This document shows, piece by piece, positions 35,176 through 46,299 of a stretch of 64,000 nucleotides of DNA. Made by a program: the position numbers and the translations under genes. The notes under the pieces were generated by a model, which searched no databases, was not told where the DNA came from, and saw only the letters and a program-made list of their open reading frames with translations. Position 1 is the stretch's first letter; every line of letters begins with the position of its first letter. This DNA is from Symsagittifera roscoffensis. Lineage: Eukaryota; Xenacoelomorpha; Acoela; Convolutidae. The stretch covers positions 2,668,001 through 2,732,000 of the forward strand of contig NC_087062.1 in NCBI RefSeq assembly GCF_963678635.1, in the 5' to 3' direction.

Positions 35176-36561
35176 CTAAGCATAGAGAACTTCGCAGTTT
35201 CCATCATCGTCTGAACTAACAATTGCACTTGCCATATTCACAAACAGTCCAGTTTCTATCAAGCCCGGAATTGAGTGCAGAAAAATGTCAATTTCAGCCC
35301 AATCTTTGCAGCTTCTTTCTTTTGAAGCTTCTGTATATGAAGATCCGTTGGTCAAACCATTGAGATTGCAGCTGTTGTTACGTAACAGAGGAAACTTCCA
35401 GTCGATGATGAAGTTTCCGTTGTCTGTAACTATTGGTCCCATCTTCGCACTAGCCATGCGTAGAACACACTCGCCGCCTAGTGATGACGTAATCTTTCTG
35501 GACACGAGAGAGTGGGCCATAGGCAACACTTCAATCGGCACCCCTTTCGTCCAGGTTTCACCCAGATATGAGGCGACCTTGTTTGACCTGATGACCAGAA
35601 CTAGAGAGTCGGCAGCGGCGGCTATGATTTTCTCTTGCAGCATGCAGCCTCCGCCTCCTTTGATGGCCACGAAACCACCGTTGGAACATCTAAAAATACA
35701 ATTTCTTCCTTTCCATCTTGCAAGTATACTGCTTATCAAACAATCAACCCCGAATATAATCGAACCATTCTGTCACAAAGACATAGTTAATAGCTTTATA
35801 ACCAAACCAATTTATTGTACACTCAAAAAGTTTGTAAGATTGTCGGTACGAAATGATACTTTGTGATTCATTCTTTTAATCATAATGACCACAGGGGGAG
35901 CGGTGGTGAAGTAGTTCCGTCTGCGCCTCTCAATTCAAAGGTCGGGTATTCCCGGCCCACCATGATCCGTGCTCAATACTTGAGGGTGAGGCAACATTAC
36001 CCAGCCGAGAAAAAAAACCTGTAATTCTCAAGCAGAGGCGCAACATCGATTCACCGTGAAAAGCTCGTATGTTGGTCTTTGTGGATAAATCGTCTTTACT
36101 ACTTAACCACTTTTATATTCTGAACTCAACTGAATAAATTAAGTTTTACATGAAACAATTAATTCCAGAAGACGCTGATGTGAACTCTTTATTTACAGAC
36201 AAATCTAGTCAGCACAGCAAACTTACTTTGTGATTTCGTCGGCGCCATCAATTGTAACATGCAGGGAACTTCCGTCATTTTCGTCCAAACTTTTCAGCGG
36301 AAGTCCATTTCCCAAAATCAACTGACGGCTCTGATAAGACGTGGGAACACAAGACACGATGGCAGATGCGTTCGTGGATTGCACTTCTTTAAGAGCACTT
36401 GCGACAAAGACGACAGTTGAGCCACTGCCAAGACCGATCCTTAGATTCGTTTTTGCCCCCACGAACAACTCAACAGCTTTGGAAGCGGCGACTCGCTTGG
36501 CCACATTCGAAGCTGTCGACATGTTGGAACTTTCTAGAATAATTTCTTCTGACGACGTCAT
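35176..36561 (-). CDS. RPIA: Ribose-5-phosphate isomerase A
   Basis: Two exons, 36561-36227 and 35689-35176, join in frame (GT/AG, phase 2) to 282 aa. The enzyme interconverts ribose 5-phosphate and ribulose 5-phosphate in the non-oxidative pentose phosphate pathway. Visible family motifs are GSGST (45-49, phosphate binding), DGADE (105-109), KGGGG (122-126) and QEK (130-132, with the likely general base E131). The C-terminal half has GPIVTDNGNFIIDW and IPGLIETGLF, typical of RpiA. Human RPIA is 311 aa with a longer N terminus. The start ATG follows a splice acceptor TTTTCAG by only 3 nt. The intron contains a tRNA-like SINE at 35893-36045. Confidence 0.95.
35893..36045 (+). repeat. Second type of tRNA-like SINE, in the RPIA intron
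   Basis: GGAGCGGTGGTGAAGTAG begins a tRNA-like head. A B-box-like AGGTCGGGTATTCCCGG follows at about 35939, then 'tgagggtgaggcaacattac'. The sequence is GC-richer than the intron and unlike the SINEs with the cacagaggcg tail. It lies on the strand opposite RPIA. Confidence 0.5.
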
Positions 36562-37433
36562 GAGCTGAAAATTCACCGTTGCTGTTCGAATTCAAACAAT
36601 TTTATCAGCAAGATAAAAACGAAACACTGTCATTACAATACTAAAGCAGCAAAGCCAATAGACGTTCAACGTTCCAACGCACACCTTCGAGTTCGACGCT
36701 TGAATATTTGTCAGATAATAATTAGAGAGCAATCACCCAACGAACTTTTGGTATACGTACAATGAATTAAATAGTACAAAAGAAAGCGTGTCAATTTTAA
36801 AGTACAACTTTCACTATCTCTATCACATTTCAACGATAAAAAAACTTTGGAACCGAAAAAGTGCCGTCAAGCTCGGATAAGTTTTTTCATTGTCAAAAGA
36901 TATTTTGAAACCTTTTAATAGAACTAGAAGCACGATTTCAAGAACATGATATGACAGCCGTATACATCAACAATTCGCGAAAACACACGAGAAAACGGCA
37001 TCAATTAGCTCTAGATAATCGCAAAAAGGCAAATTCACAAAAAAAAAGAAAAAAAAACAATTTTAAAAAAGTAAACATTACATTAATGCTCCTATCAAAG
37101 TGATAGCCTTGAATGTTCCTACTGCGTTTTAAAAGCTCTGATTTTGATGAAAGCTCAAAACGCTAGTGGAGCTTCGCATTAGTTAAGATATAACAAAAAT
37201 TTTCTTTAAAAAAATGCAAAAACAAAAACAGATCCACTTATCAAGCACACAAATTCAAACCAGCTTTTGAGAAGAAAAAATAGCAGTTAGTAAGCCGAGA
37301 CAATTTCAGACGACAACGTTAAACAGAAAAAATATAGGAAACAAATTTCAAATGGCATTAATTGTCAAGAACATTGCCAGTTTGAAAAAATACATGCCTT
37401 GGTCGGAACCTTTGGAGCCTCAGTAAAATTCTA

Positions 37434-37675
37434 CACCCATTTCGCCCTTCACACGCTTCGCCTCTCATAAATTACTAGCACATTTCGTCCCACACACAAT
37501 TCTCCCCCACACATTTCGCCCCTCAAATTGCACACTAAGAAAGCGGCGGTTAATTAATAGTGTAATAATTTAGGGGCGAGACGTGCTAGGACAAAATGTG
37601 TGAAATTATTAGGGGCGAAATGTGTGAGGGGCAAAATGTTCCACTAGATTTAAGAGGGGCGAAACGTGGGACATT
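37434..37675. repeat. Inverted array of ACATTTCGCCCCT units
   Basis: The left half (37434-37527) has about five units like 'cacacatttcgcccctca' in one orientation. The right half (37568-37675) has about five in the other orientation ('aggggcgaaatgtgtg'). The centre is 'agcggcggttaattaatag'. The two halves can pair into a long imperfect hairpin. No coding sequence or terminal duplication is seen. Confidence 0.7.
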
Positions 37676-37774
37676 CCAGCTGAGTGATGGTAATTGATAA
37701 TGAACTACTCAATTTCGAAGAGATTTGAAAAACAACTTAAAGGAAAAAGGTAAGTTCCCGATAAACTTCATGTT

Positions 37775-38361
37775 AACAAGGATAGCCGGTTAAAGTGCAA
37801 GTAGCACAGAATGCTCCGACCATAGTCTTAAAAAATACAAAAAAAAGGTTTTCAAATTAGTGTCATTTTTTCGGCGAGGCGTGATAAAAGGAGCTGAACG
37901 GAAAACTAAAAGCTAAAATCAGCAAATTGAAAAACAATTTATGTCAAAAAATGACTAGAAAAACGAAAAAAAAGTTTTTTTTTTCGAAATTTACAAGGTT
38001 TTTTGCAGCTTTTTTGAATTTTTTAAGATTATGATTCCAAAAAGGTGCTAAAATACACAAAAAAACTCACGTTACTCACGTTTCAAATTAAGTTATAGTA
38101 AGCTTGCAAGCCTTGTAAGACTGCTCGCTCACTTTATTCGTTCGAATTAAGACAAAAACCAAAAACTTCAAACCGGTTTTTCTCGACACTGGGAACAAAC
38201 TTTGAAATTTTTTCATGTCATTCGAATCACGACTGTAAGGGCTTCAATATGATATATCACTCTACTGTGATGACTTTTTGGTAGCTTCTTTTGAGTGGAA
38301 AAAGAAAAAACTTTAGGCACACCCGAATAAAGTTCCTCCCCATTTTCAAATGGTCGGAACA
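37775..38361 (-). mobile_element. Helentron-like family 2 element, copy B
   Basis: About 587 bp, non-coding. On the minus strand it starts TGTTCCGACCATTTGAAAAT. Near its other end it carries the inverted copy (ATGGTCGGAGCATTC), a hairpin GTGCTACTTGCAC, and a tail TTAACCGGCTATCCTTGTT. The order matches family 1: terminal motif, inverted subterminal copy, hairpin, CTTGTT tail. Family 1 and family 2 share little interior sequence. Confidence 0.65.
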
Positions 38362-38984
38362 AAAAACCCAAACAGGAAAAAAAATGCGGGTGAACTAACT
38401 AATTCGCTTTCAGCTCAGGTTAACGGTATCTTTTAGATACACAAAAAATTCTGCAAGAACAGAATCGAAAGTAGTCTGAAAAATCATCCCAAGCTCAAAT
38501 GTTCTGATTCTTTCTTCTAAATTTGGAAAAAAGTAGTGAAAACTATAATTTGAGTCTAATCTGAATTTAATAAGGCCAACAACCAGGCTTCAATTTTCAA
38601 AGATTTTTTTTGAACGTGACGGAATTTGAATTATCTCGCCGTTTTAAATAAGTAGCTCTTACCTGCGTGCTGAGCATTATAGTCAAGCGCATGAAACAAA
38701 AGTCTAACAATTTCAAACGTCGTAAAGGCTAAGGGAAATATCTGCAGGTTAACTATTCCTAAATATTTGAGCTCAGAGCGTCGATGCCTTCTCAAAATGG
38801 TATAAAAATAATTTCGATAACTTTGCGGAAAACTTAGGACTAAAATCTGCGACATCCGTTGGAAAAAAGTTTACTGTATGTATTGCCAAGCTCGCTTGCG
38901 TTAGAAGTAGAGTAGACTTTCGTAGCAGTGATTTTCAATTTGAAAGAATTCATTATCTTGAACAAATTAGTGCGCTATATGACA

Positions 38985-39020
38985 CCAGCGGATTAAGGGG
39001 GGGGGGCATCGATGAAACCC
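38985..39020 (+). repeat. Left end of a family A MITE
   Basis: 'caccagcggattaagggggg' matches the start of copy 4 (56098). The rest of the element is missing. Confidence 0.35.
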
Positions 39021-39148
39021 AGTAAAAATTTTAAGCTTCGAAATAAGTTTGAAAGAGCCATTTTGTTCCGTTTCATCTGATCCACGTATGCATAAAATCA
39101 ACTTTGACTTTTTCAACGCCGCCGTGAGAGACAACTGAGCTGAAAAAA

Positions 39149-39662
39149 AACAAGACTGCTCGTATCAGGGCAAAGCCCTGAATGTTCCGACTGCCTTTTA
39201 AGGTATATCGAGCAGTAATAACATTTAAAAAAATATATAAAAAAAAATGAAAAAAAGTTGAAATTTTTTATGAAAATCATCCCCCACACGCCATATAAAC
39301 TACAAAAGAATAGATTTCGCTCATTGTAACAAATCATTCATGGCAAATAAGTTTCTTTCAACCAATTTGGAACAATTTCTAAGAGGGATTAACTCTCCGC
39401 TTACGCGTTAATAGAGCGAAATATATCGCGCGTTAATTGTCCCAAATTGGCCAAAATGGCAATCTTTGAACCCCAATAACTTTACAAAAAATGATCACAG
39501 TTGAAATATTTTTTCAAATTTGAGCTCAGGACAACAACACCTTTCGAATGATATAAAAAACATCCGTCAAAAATGGCTAGTTAAAAAGTCGAAATTTGTC
39601 TGAAGAAAAAAAACCCACCCCGAGCACAAATATTCCGTTACTTTCGTATCGAAAGTCGGAAC
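39149..39662 (-). mobile_element. Helentron-like family 1, tandem copy 4
   Basis: First of three head-to-tail units. It starts AACAAGACTGCTCGTATCAGG and ends TATCGAAAGTCGGAAC, joining the next unit without spacer bases. Confidence 0.8.
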
Positions 39663-40193
39663 AACAAGACTGCTCGTATCAGGGCGAAGCCCTGAATGTT
39701 CCGACCGCCTTTTAATGTTTATGGAGCAGTAATAACATTTAAGAAATTGAATGAAATAAAACAAAACTAAATTTTTTTTCTAAAATTTGAATTTTTTAAT
39801 GAAAATCATTCCCCCACACGCCATATTAAGTACAAAAGGATAGATTTTGCTCCTTGTAACAAATCAATTCGGGCAAATAAGCTTCTTTCAACCAATTTGG
39901 AACGATTTCTAAGACGGATTAACTCTCCGCTTACGCGTTAATAGCGCGAAATATATCGCGCGTTAACTGTCCCAAATTGGCCAAAATGGCAATCTTTGAA
40001 CCCCCATAACTTTACAAAAAATTATCACAGGTGAAATATTTTTTCAAATTTGAGTTCAGGACAACAACACCTTTCGAATGATATAAAAAAACATCCGTCA
40101 AAAATGGCTAGTTAAAAAGTCGAAATTTGTCTGAAGAAAAAAAACCCACCCCGAGCACAAATATTCCGTTACTTTCGCATCGAAAGTCGGAAC
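39663..40193 (-). mobile_element. Helentron-like family 1, tandem copy 5
   Basis: The middle unit, 531 bp, very similar to copies 4 and 6. Its terminal palindrome reads CTTTCGCATCGAAAG, one change from the others. Confidence 0.8.
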
Positions 40194-40714
40194 AACAAGA
40201 CTGCTCGTATCAGGGCGAAGCCCTGAATGTCCCGACCGCCTTTTAATGTTTATGGAGCAGTAATAACATTCAAGAAATTAAATGAAATAAAACATAACTA
40301 AAATTTGAATTTTTTTAAATGAAAATCATCCCCCCACACGCTATATTAAGTACAAAAGGATAGATTTCGCTCCTTGTAACAAATCAATTATGGCAAATAA
40401 GCTTCTTTCAACCAATTTGGAACGATTTCTAAGACGGATTAACTCTCCGTTTACGCGTTAATAGCGCGAAATATATCGCGCGTTAATTGTCCCAAATTGG
40501 CCAAAATGGCAATCTTTAAACCGCCGTAACTTTACGAAAAATGATCACAGGTGAAATATCTTTTCAAATTTAAGCTCAGGACAACAATACTTTTTGAATG
40601 ATGCTAAAAAAAATTCCGTCAAAAATGGCTAGTTAAAAAGTCGAAATTTGTCTGAAGAAAAAAAACCCACCCCGAGCACAAATATTCCGATACTCTCGTA
40701 TCGAAAGTCGGAAC
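40194..40714 (-). mobile_element. Helentron-like family 1, tandem copy 6
   Basis: The last unit, 521 bp. It ends TATCGAAAGTCGGAAC, followed by unrelated sequence. Confidence 0.8.
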
Positions 40715-41296
40715 AACAACAATCTATTATTTTATGAAAGAATCAAGGACGCATTGTAAAATTGTTGAAACTTGTTTAACCTTTTCAAAACCTTTAATTA
40801 AACCCCTTCATGCAGTAAGCTAAGTTGACCATTCTAGTTCACTTGGATAACACCCGGAAAACAATTTTGCGGTCGTACAATCACGCTTTGCACAAAGGGA
40901 AAGATTTTAACACGTTAAGGCGTGCATTGAAAGCCTTGAACAAAAGGCTTGCAGAAAATTGATTCGGTTCATTTAGGATTAAATTGAATATTCAACCTCT
41001 CCTATTTTTGACGTTGTTTTGTTCCTAAAACACTCAGAGCTGTGAAAACTACATTCAAGATCGAAATTCACAGAAGTATATCAAAAAAGCTCACTCAGTT
41101 CCGGTAACATTTATTGTTCAGCTTTAGGAAATTTTCCAAATAATATTCACATGTTACCTTCCCTAGTCTCCTAATACAAAATGTAACCAAACACAAGTTT
41201 ATTATTATTTAGCCTAATTGTTGTGATAAACTTATTGAATAGTTTCAGATTTGGACTGTACACTGAGATAATTCTTACACCTTACTGGGAGCTGTC
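40715..41296 (+). other. Probable 5' part of the LINE
   Basis: No gene seen. The retrotransposon's 5' UTR should lie here, but its exact start is not marked by any repeat I can see. Confidence 0.4.
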
Positions 41297-42202
41297 ATGA
41301 TGTTGAACATTATCAAAGAAAATATCAACCAACTGTCGAATGATATTGATCCATCTTTGAAATCAATTCTGCAAGATCTTTTATCCCATGTTGAAACTCA
41401 AAGCGGCACCATTGCAAACATGAAAAATGAATTAATTTTTCTGATGAAAAAAGTAAATGATCTGGAGCGCTATTCCTCAAAAGATTGTATCATTATAAAC
41501 AATTTACCTCTGCGACATGGCTCTGATTATGTAGAAGATGTAATCGCATTCTTTCGTGAAGCAATTGACATCTATGTGCCTCGTGATTCCATGGTAGCGT
41601 GTCACCCTCTAGGCCCAATTCGCGACATCAAAACCCCCCCAGCCATTATTGTGAAATTTGTCTATTTTGATGTCAAAGACCGTATCTGGGCAAGGAAGCA
41701 TTTTTTACGACATTATCTCAATCAGATCAATAAAAAACCTGTATACCTTTTTGAGAGACTGGCAAAGAGAGATTCGGATTTACTCGACTATATGAAAGGC
41801 CTTAATTTGAAAACAACAACGAACAACTGCGCACCGCAAGTCTTTATAAAGCGTGAGAACGGGAAGGTGTTCACTCATAATGTTGCAGACTCGGTTGATG
41901 CGGAAACGTTGCTTGCTTCTGGAAAAACGCAAAGTTTAGCAAAGGAGAGAAAATCAATTTTTCAATTAGGAAATCAAGATGCAACGATGAGGCTAAATGT
42001 CAACACGACAACGCCAAAACGAGTGTCTCCGCCAAGTCCCGGGTCGGATCAGCAAATCCTTGATTATGTTAAAAAGCACAGAAATGAACCTGAAAAAATT
42101 GTGCAGTATGTTGATAACTTAGCAAAACAATCTCCTCAAACTGAGCTTCATTCTAATGTTAGCAATACTTCAAGTGTGTTTACTGTAGAAGACAGTGGTT
42201 AA
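41297..42202 (+). CDS. LINE ORF1 protein (coiled coil plus RRM-like)
   Basis: An intact 301-aa frame. Residues about 1-58 are helical with heptad-like spacing. From LERYSSKDCIIINNLPLR (about 56-73), an RRM-like nucleic-acid-binding region follows, up to about residue 150. The C-terminal third is basic and Ser/Thr-rich. This layout fits ORF1p of non-LTR retrotransposons, which coats the element RNA. The damaged ORF2 starts 66 nt after the stop codon, in the same orientation. Confidence 0.75.
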   Translation: MMLNIIKENINQLSNDIDPSLKSILQDLLSHVETQSGTIANMKNELIFLMKKVNDLERYSSKDCIIINNLPLRHGSDYVEDVIAFFREAIDIYVPRDSMVACHPLGPIRDIKTPPAIIVKFVYFDVKDRIWARKHFLRHYLNQINKKPVYLFERLAKRDSDLLDYMKGLNLKTTTNNCAPQVFIKRENGKVFTHNVADSVDAETLLASGKTQSLAKERKSIFQLGNQDATMRLNVNTTTPKRVSPPSPGSDQQILDYVKKHRNEPEKIVQYVDNLAKQSPQTELHSNVSNTSSVFTVEDSG

Positions 42203-42268
42203 GTATTTAAGACAAGACAGCCTCAGTAGGAGCTTTTATTCAATCTCATTTTTATTTTATTTCGTTTT

Positions 42269-45081
42269 ATGTCCCCATCGTCATTTACCCAAGTTCTTGA
42301 GGCTGTTTCATTACTAAATGTTAACGTGTGATCACTTAAATCTAATTTTGAAGCCTTTAAAGTAAGTCTTGAGCAACTTGCAATAGCCCCATCTGTTATC
42401 GCTGTCACTGAAACTTGGCTGAACCCTAACGATTCAGCCGAGTTGTTCAATTTGCAAGGATACAAGTTTTTCTCGAGCCCTCGGCTGAGCAGAGGAGGTG
42501 GAGTAGGTTTATATATACGAACGGAGCTTAATACAAGTCAGTTAGTGGAGGTGTCTGCAGGAGAAATTTTAAAAATAGAGGTTGTAGCAGGTGCTAAAAC
42601 GGCAACGGCTGTAACTGTTATATATCGTCAACCGTCAATGAGGGTCGAGGATATTGTCCACAAACTAGAAAAGGTCTTAACCGAAGCCAAGTCGAAAAAG
42701 AGACATGTGATTATGGGAGACTTTAATATTGATATGATGAAAAAACAAAAGGCAAGAGATGATCTTACTGAAATGTTCAGTTCTTTCGGTTATCATTTGT
42801 TGTCACCTCTGTTACCGACACGAGTAACTTCAAAAACAAACTCTTGTATCGATCATATTTGGGGAAATATTGGTGGAATTAACAATAGTTGCATACACGG
42901 CTGGGGTCCAGCCGATCATTTCATGATTGAAGTTTCTATCTCTATGCCAAAATTGGTTAGTAGATATAAAGAAACATTTAGCTTTAGAAATATGAAAATT
43001 TTGAAAATGATGATACATGGTTAAGGTTTGCTTTCCTCTTACAGTCCAAACTGAAGGAAGTTGATGGTACCTTATCCGATTTGGATAAATCTGCTGAAAA
43101 TTTCTCTGAAATAATTCTCAGTTGCATTGATAGATTTGCTCCCTCTCAAACTCGTTAGTGCCGAAAAATAACAAGTCCTGGGTGAAAAATGAAGTGAAAA
43201 AAGTAGCAAACAAAAAAGCATTCGCATACAGGACATATATACAAAACCCTACAGAAGATAACAAGATCAAATATAACTCATTACGAAACAAATCCAATGC
43301 CCTGAATCGGAAATCATTCAGAAGATTCTGGAGAACTAAGCTAAATACAACAGACTCTCATAAGTATCACAAAGCGGTTGCAGCATATCTTGGAAAACAT
43401 AAAAATGTAACGTTGCCAGATGATATAAATGAAAAAAAAGCTCAAGATATGAACAATTTTTTTGTAAATATTGGTTCAAATCTAAGTGATAAAATTGGAG
43501 TTGCAGATCCTATTTCATTAGAAAATGTTGATTATTCAATGTTCTTTCCGAGTATAAAGGAAACAAATAGAACAAATAAAAACAGAATTACCAAATAAAC
43601 TCAGCTCGGGTTGTGATTGCATCAATACAGCAATAGTCAAATTATGTAAACCAATAATCACGCCATGGCTCACGAACTTTTTCAATACCTGCTACACAAA
43701 TGGGTGCTATCCGAAATACTTAAAAATTGCTAAAGTTTTTCCGATTCATAAAGGTGGATTGCAAGACGAATATGGAAATTATCGACCCATATCTTTGTTA
43801 TCAACGCTGTCAAAAATCTTTGAGAAGACAATTCATATCAGATTAAGTAGTTATTTGGAAAATTGCAAGTTGCTCAGTACAAATCAATATGGCTTCCGTA
43901 GTAAATTAAGCACAGTTAAAGCGGTTCTAGATCTAACAGAAGAGGTTCGTAACCTGAGAGATCAGAAGAAAAAAGACGTTATGTTAGTTTTATTAGATCT
44001 GAAAAAAGCTTTTGACACTGTCAATCATGCGATCTTAATTGATAAATTAGAGCGGTATGGAGTAAGAGGAAAGTCGCTGGAAATTCTAAGAAGTTACTTG
44101 TCTAATAGGAAACAGTATGTTAAGCTTATTCAATTTAAAAGCGAATTGAAAGATGTTTTGTGCGGGGTGCCACAGGGTTCAGTCTTAGGACCGTTGCTCT
44201 TTTTGATCTATATCAATGACCTTCCCAGAATTGTAAGAAATTGCCGACTTACTTTGTTTGCTGACGATACATCTGTTATTAAAAACAAAAACGCTTCCCT
44301 TGATGACTTTCAAGAGGATCTAAATCGAATAGATAATTGGATGAAGTTTAATAAACTTACCGTAGAAGGATCGAAGTCTAAGCTACTTATTTTTTCAAAA
44401 TCCAAAGCTGATGCTATATATTTCGCAGACACTTGTTTACAACCCGTTGCTAGCTGCAAATACCTAGGCATTGAATTGGATAATAAACTATCCTTCAAAG
44501 ATCATATTGACATTATACGAAAAAAATTAACCCGCTTCTGCGGAGTTGCATACCGGCTTCGTAATGTGATGACGATTTCACAAATGGTCATGTACTACAA
44601 AACTTATGTACAACCTTGTGTTCAATATGGAGTTCTTGTTTATGGAGCAGTTTGCAAAAGTACATTAGATGTTATTCATAAACTACAAAAACGATTTTTT
44701 CGTATAACTTTTCGCAAAAGTTATCGTGACTCGACAACGGAAATAATGGCCAAACGCAAAATTGCTACTGTATACGAGTTACATGTATATGAAATTCTAA
44801 AGAAAATAGTTAATGAAGAATTGTCTCAGAAATGTGAAACTATTTTTTATTCAACGAGGTCATCAGTAAAGGGTGCTCGTATTTTACCATCAATAAAAAG
44901 TAAGCTTAAATATAACTCTGTTTCCCATCGTGTTGCCAAATTAATCAATAAATTAGCCAATTGGTGTGTAAGTATACCTTCCTCCTTTGAAACCCATCAT
45001 TCAAAAAATGCTTTCTGTCATTCAATCTTAGATTCATATATAATAGGAAATTGCCATTTGATTGATGAATTATATCGCTAG
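42269..45081 (+). pseudogene. LINE ORF2, endonuclease and reverse transcriptase, broken
   Basis: The endonuclease part (42269-43010) shows TETWL, YRQPS, GDFNID, SCIDHIW and the ADH form of the catalytic SDH. The RT part (about 43580-45081) shows RPISLLSTLSKIFEK, NQYGFR, LDLKKAFDTVNH, GVPQGSVLGPLLFLIYINDL and the catalytic FADD. The frame is broken by one stop (TGA, 42329-42331) where related proteins have Arg. It also has frame changes near 43000-43012, 43150-43158 and 43570-43582. It therefore cannot make a full ORF2 protein. The RT segment itself is open for 440 codons. Confidence 0.88.
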
Positions 45082-46299
45082 ACTTGAATTAATCCATTCT
45101 AACTTCCCTGAGTCCTCGGTTAGACCTGTTAACCTCTCGTCGAAGGTACCAGGCAGTGGACTCTAGGAAGGGGAGTTAGAAAAAAGCGAACAACTGGATT
45201 ACCAGCTCTTAAGAACTGGGCCCACTTGCTCGCTAATTAAATTAACAGTCATTATTTCGCATCCGCCCGCTGTCAGTTGTATACACTTGTAAGTATAAGC
45301 TTGCATCATATCTCTGGTTCTCATGTTAAAGAATAAAGATCTTAAATTAAAAAAAAAGTGATTGCACTATTTAAGTCTCGTTTTTTTTTCGCTTTAAATT
45401 TGCCTCTTGACCTAAATTAATTATTGAACTTTTTGATCTGATGTCATATATTGTGATTCCTTTACGGGGCAACCTTCAACAAGCCTCTCGTTGGCTTTCT
45501 GGTTGTCCTATCATGAGTTATCTTTGAATTTTTGCATATTGTGTTATGATAATTTGATTACTCATGATGAATATTTAAATAAAATAAATAAATAATTCTT
45601 TTTAAATTTCGATATAAAAAAATGGACAATACTAAAATATAGCTCAACAAACAAGTTTTTTTGCTTTGGTTTGCAACTGAATCAAAAAGAATAAAATCAA
45701 ATAATAAATTTGCACAAAAATTGGAAAGTTTTAACAAACATATCCAACAGGCAGTCGAAAAAACGTTCATGCACTGAAGGAGACTAATCAACAGCAAAAC
45801 CATTGACAACAATTTCCGAATCTCTGAACAAACTAGATCAGCTTCAATGTCTTCGACTTTTGATTGGCATCGTTCATAAAACTAGACCAATTTGAGGTGT
45901 ATCATAAAAGTAGACCAAGGTGTAGAGTGGTTGAATGTTGTTACCTTTTTTCGCTAATCCATACCATTGCTTAATCGTAGCAAGCAATTTCTCGATAAGC
46001 TGCCTTTGAAAACGCTCAAAAATTCGAATGTTTTACATTTAGCCAACATGTAGCGAATTAAATTGTAAAAAAATGCAATGCGGACCCAATCTCTATTTGC
46101 AATAAAAATATATATGCCAACGCCCCAAGAAAAAACATGCCTGTGAAACAAAATAGATAAGACTAATGTTTTGAGAATTTCATATGCCAGAATTGAAGAG
46201 GAGCGAAATATTGTCTAACCCGCATTTTGAAAAACTCGACCTCTAGGCGAAGGATTTATATGCGAAATACGACTGAGAGGAGCCTGGAAAGAAGCAAAA

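Larger units (their letters stand above)
41297..45357 (+). mobile_element. Non-LTR retrotransposon (LINE), CR1/jockey-like superfamily
   Basis: ORF1, then ORF2 with apurinic endonuclease and reverse transcriptase, then a 3' UTR. The 3' end is near 45357, after AATAAAG, 'atcttaaatt' and a short A-run. No LTRs, integrase or RNase H are seen. The clade is a guess from the RT motifs. Confidence 0.8.

Noticed and set aside
35285-35866. A 193-codon plus-strand frame opposite RPIA exon 2
   Set aside because: It is the antisense shadow of a conserved RPIA exon; the RPIA motifs are on the minus strand.
39149-40714. Tandem 520-bp repeats, considered as a CRISPR array or centromeric satellite
   Set aside because: There is no spacer structure; units match dispersed single copies with element-like ends, so a tandem transposon array fits better.
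42223-42465. An 80-codon minus-strand frame near the start of LINE ORF2
   Set aside because: It is the antisense of the endonuclease region, where the plus-strand motifs are clear.
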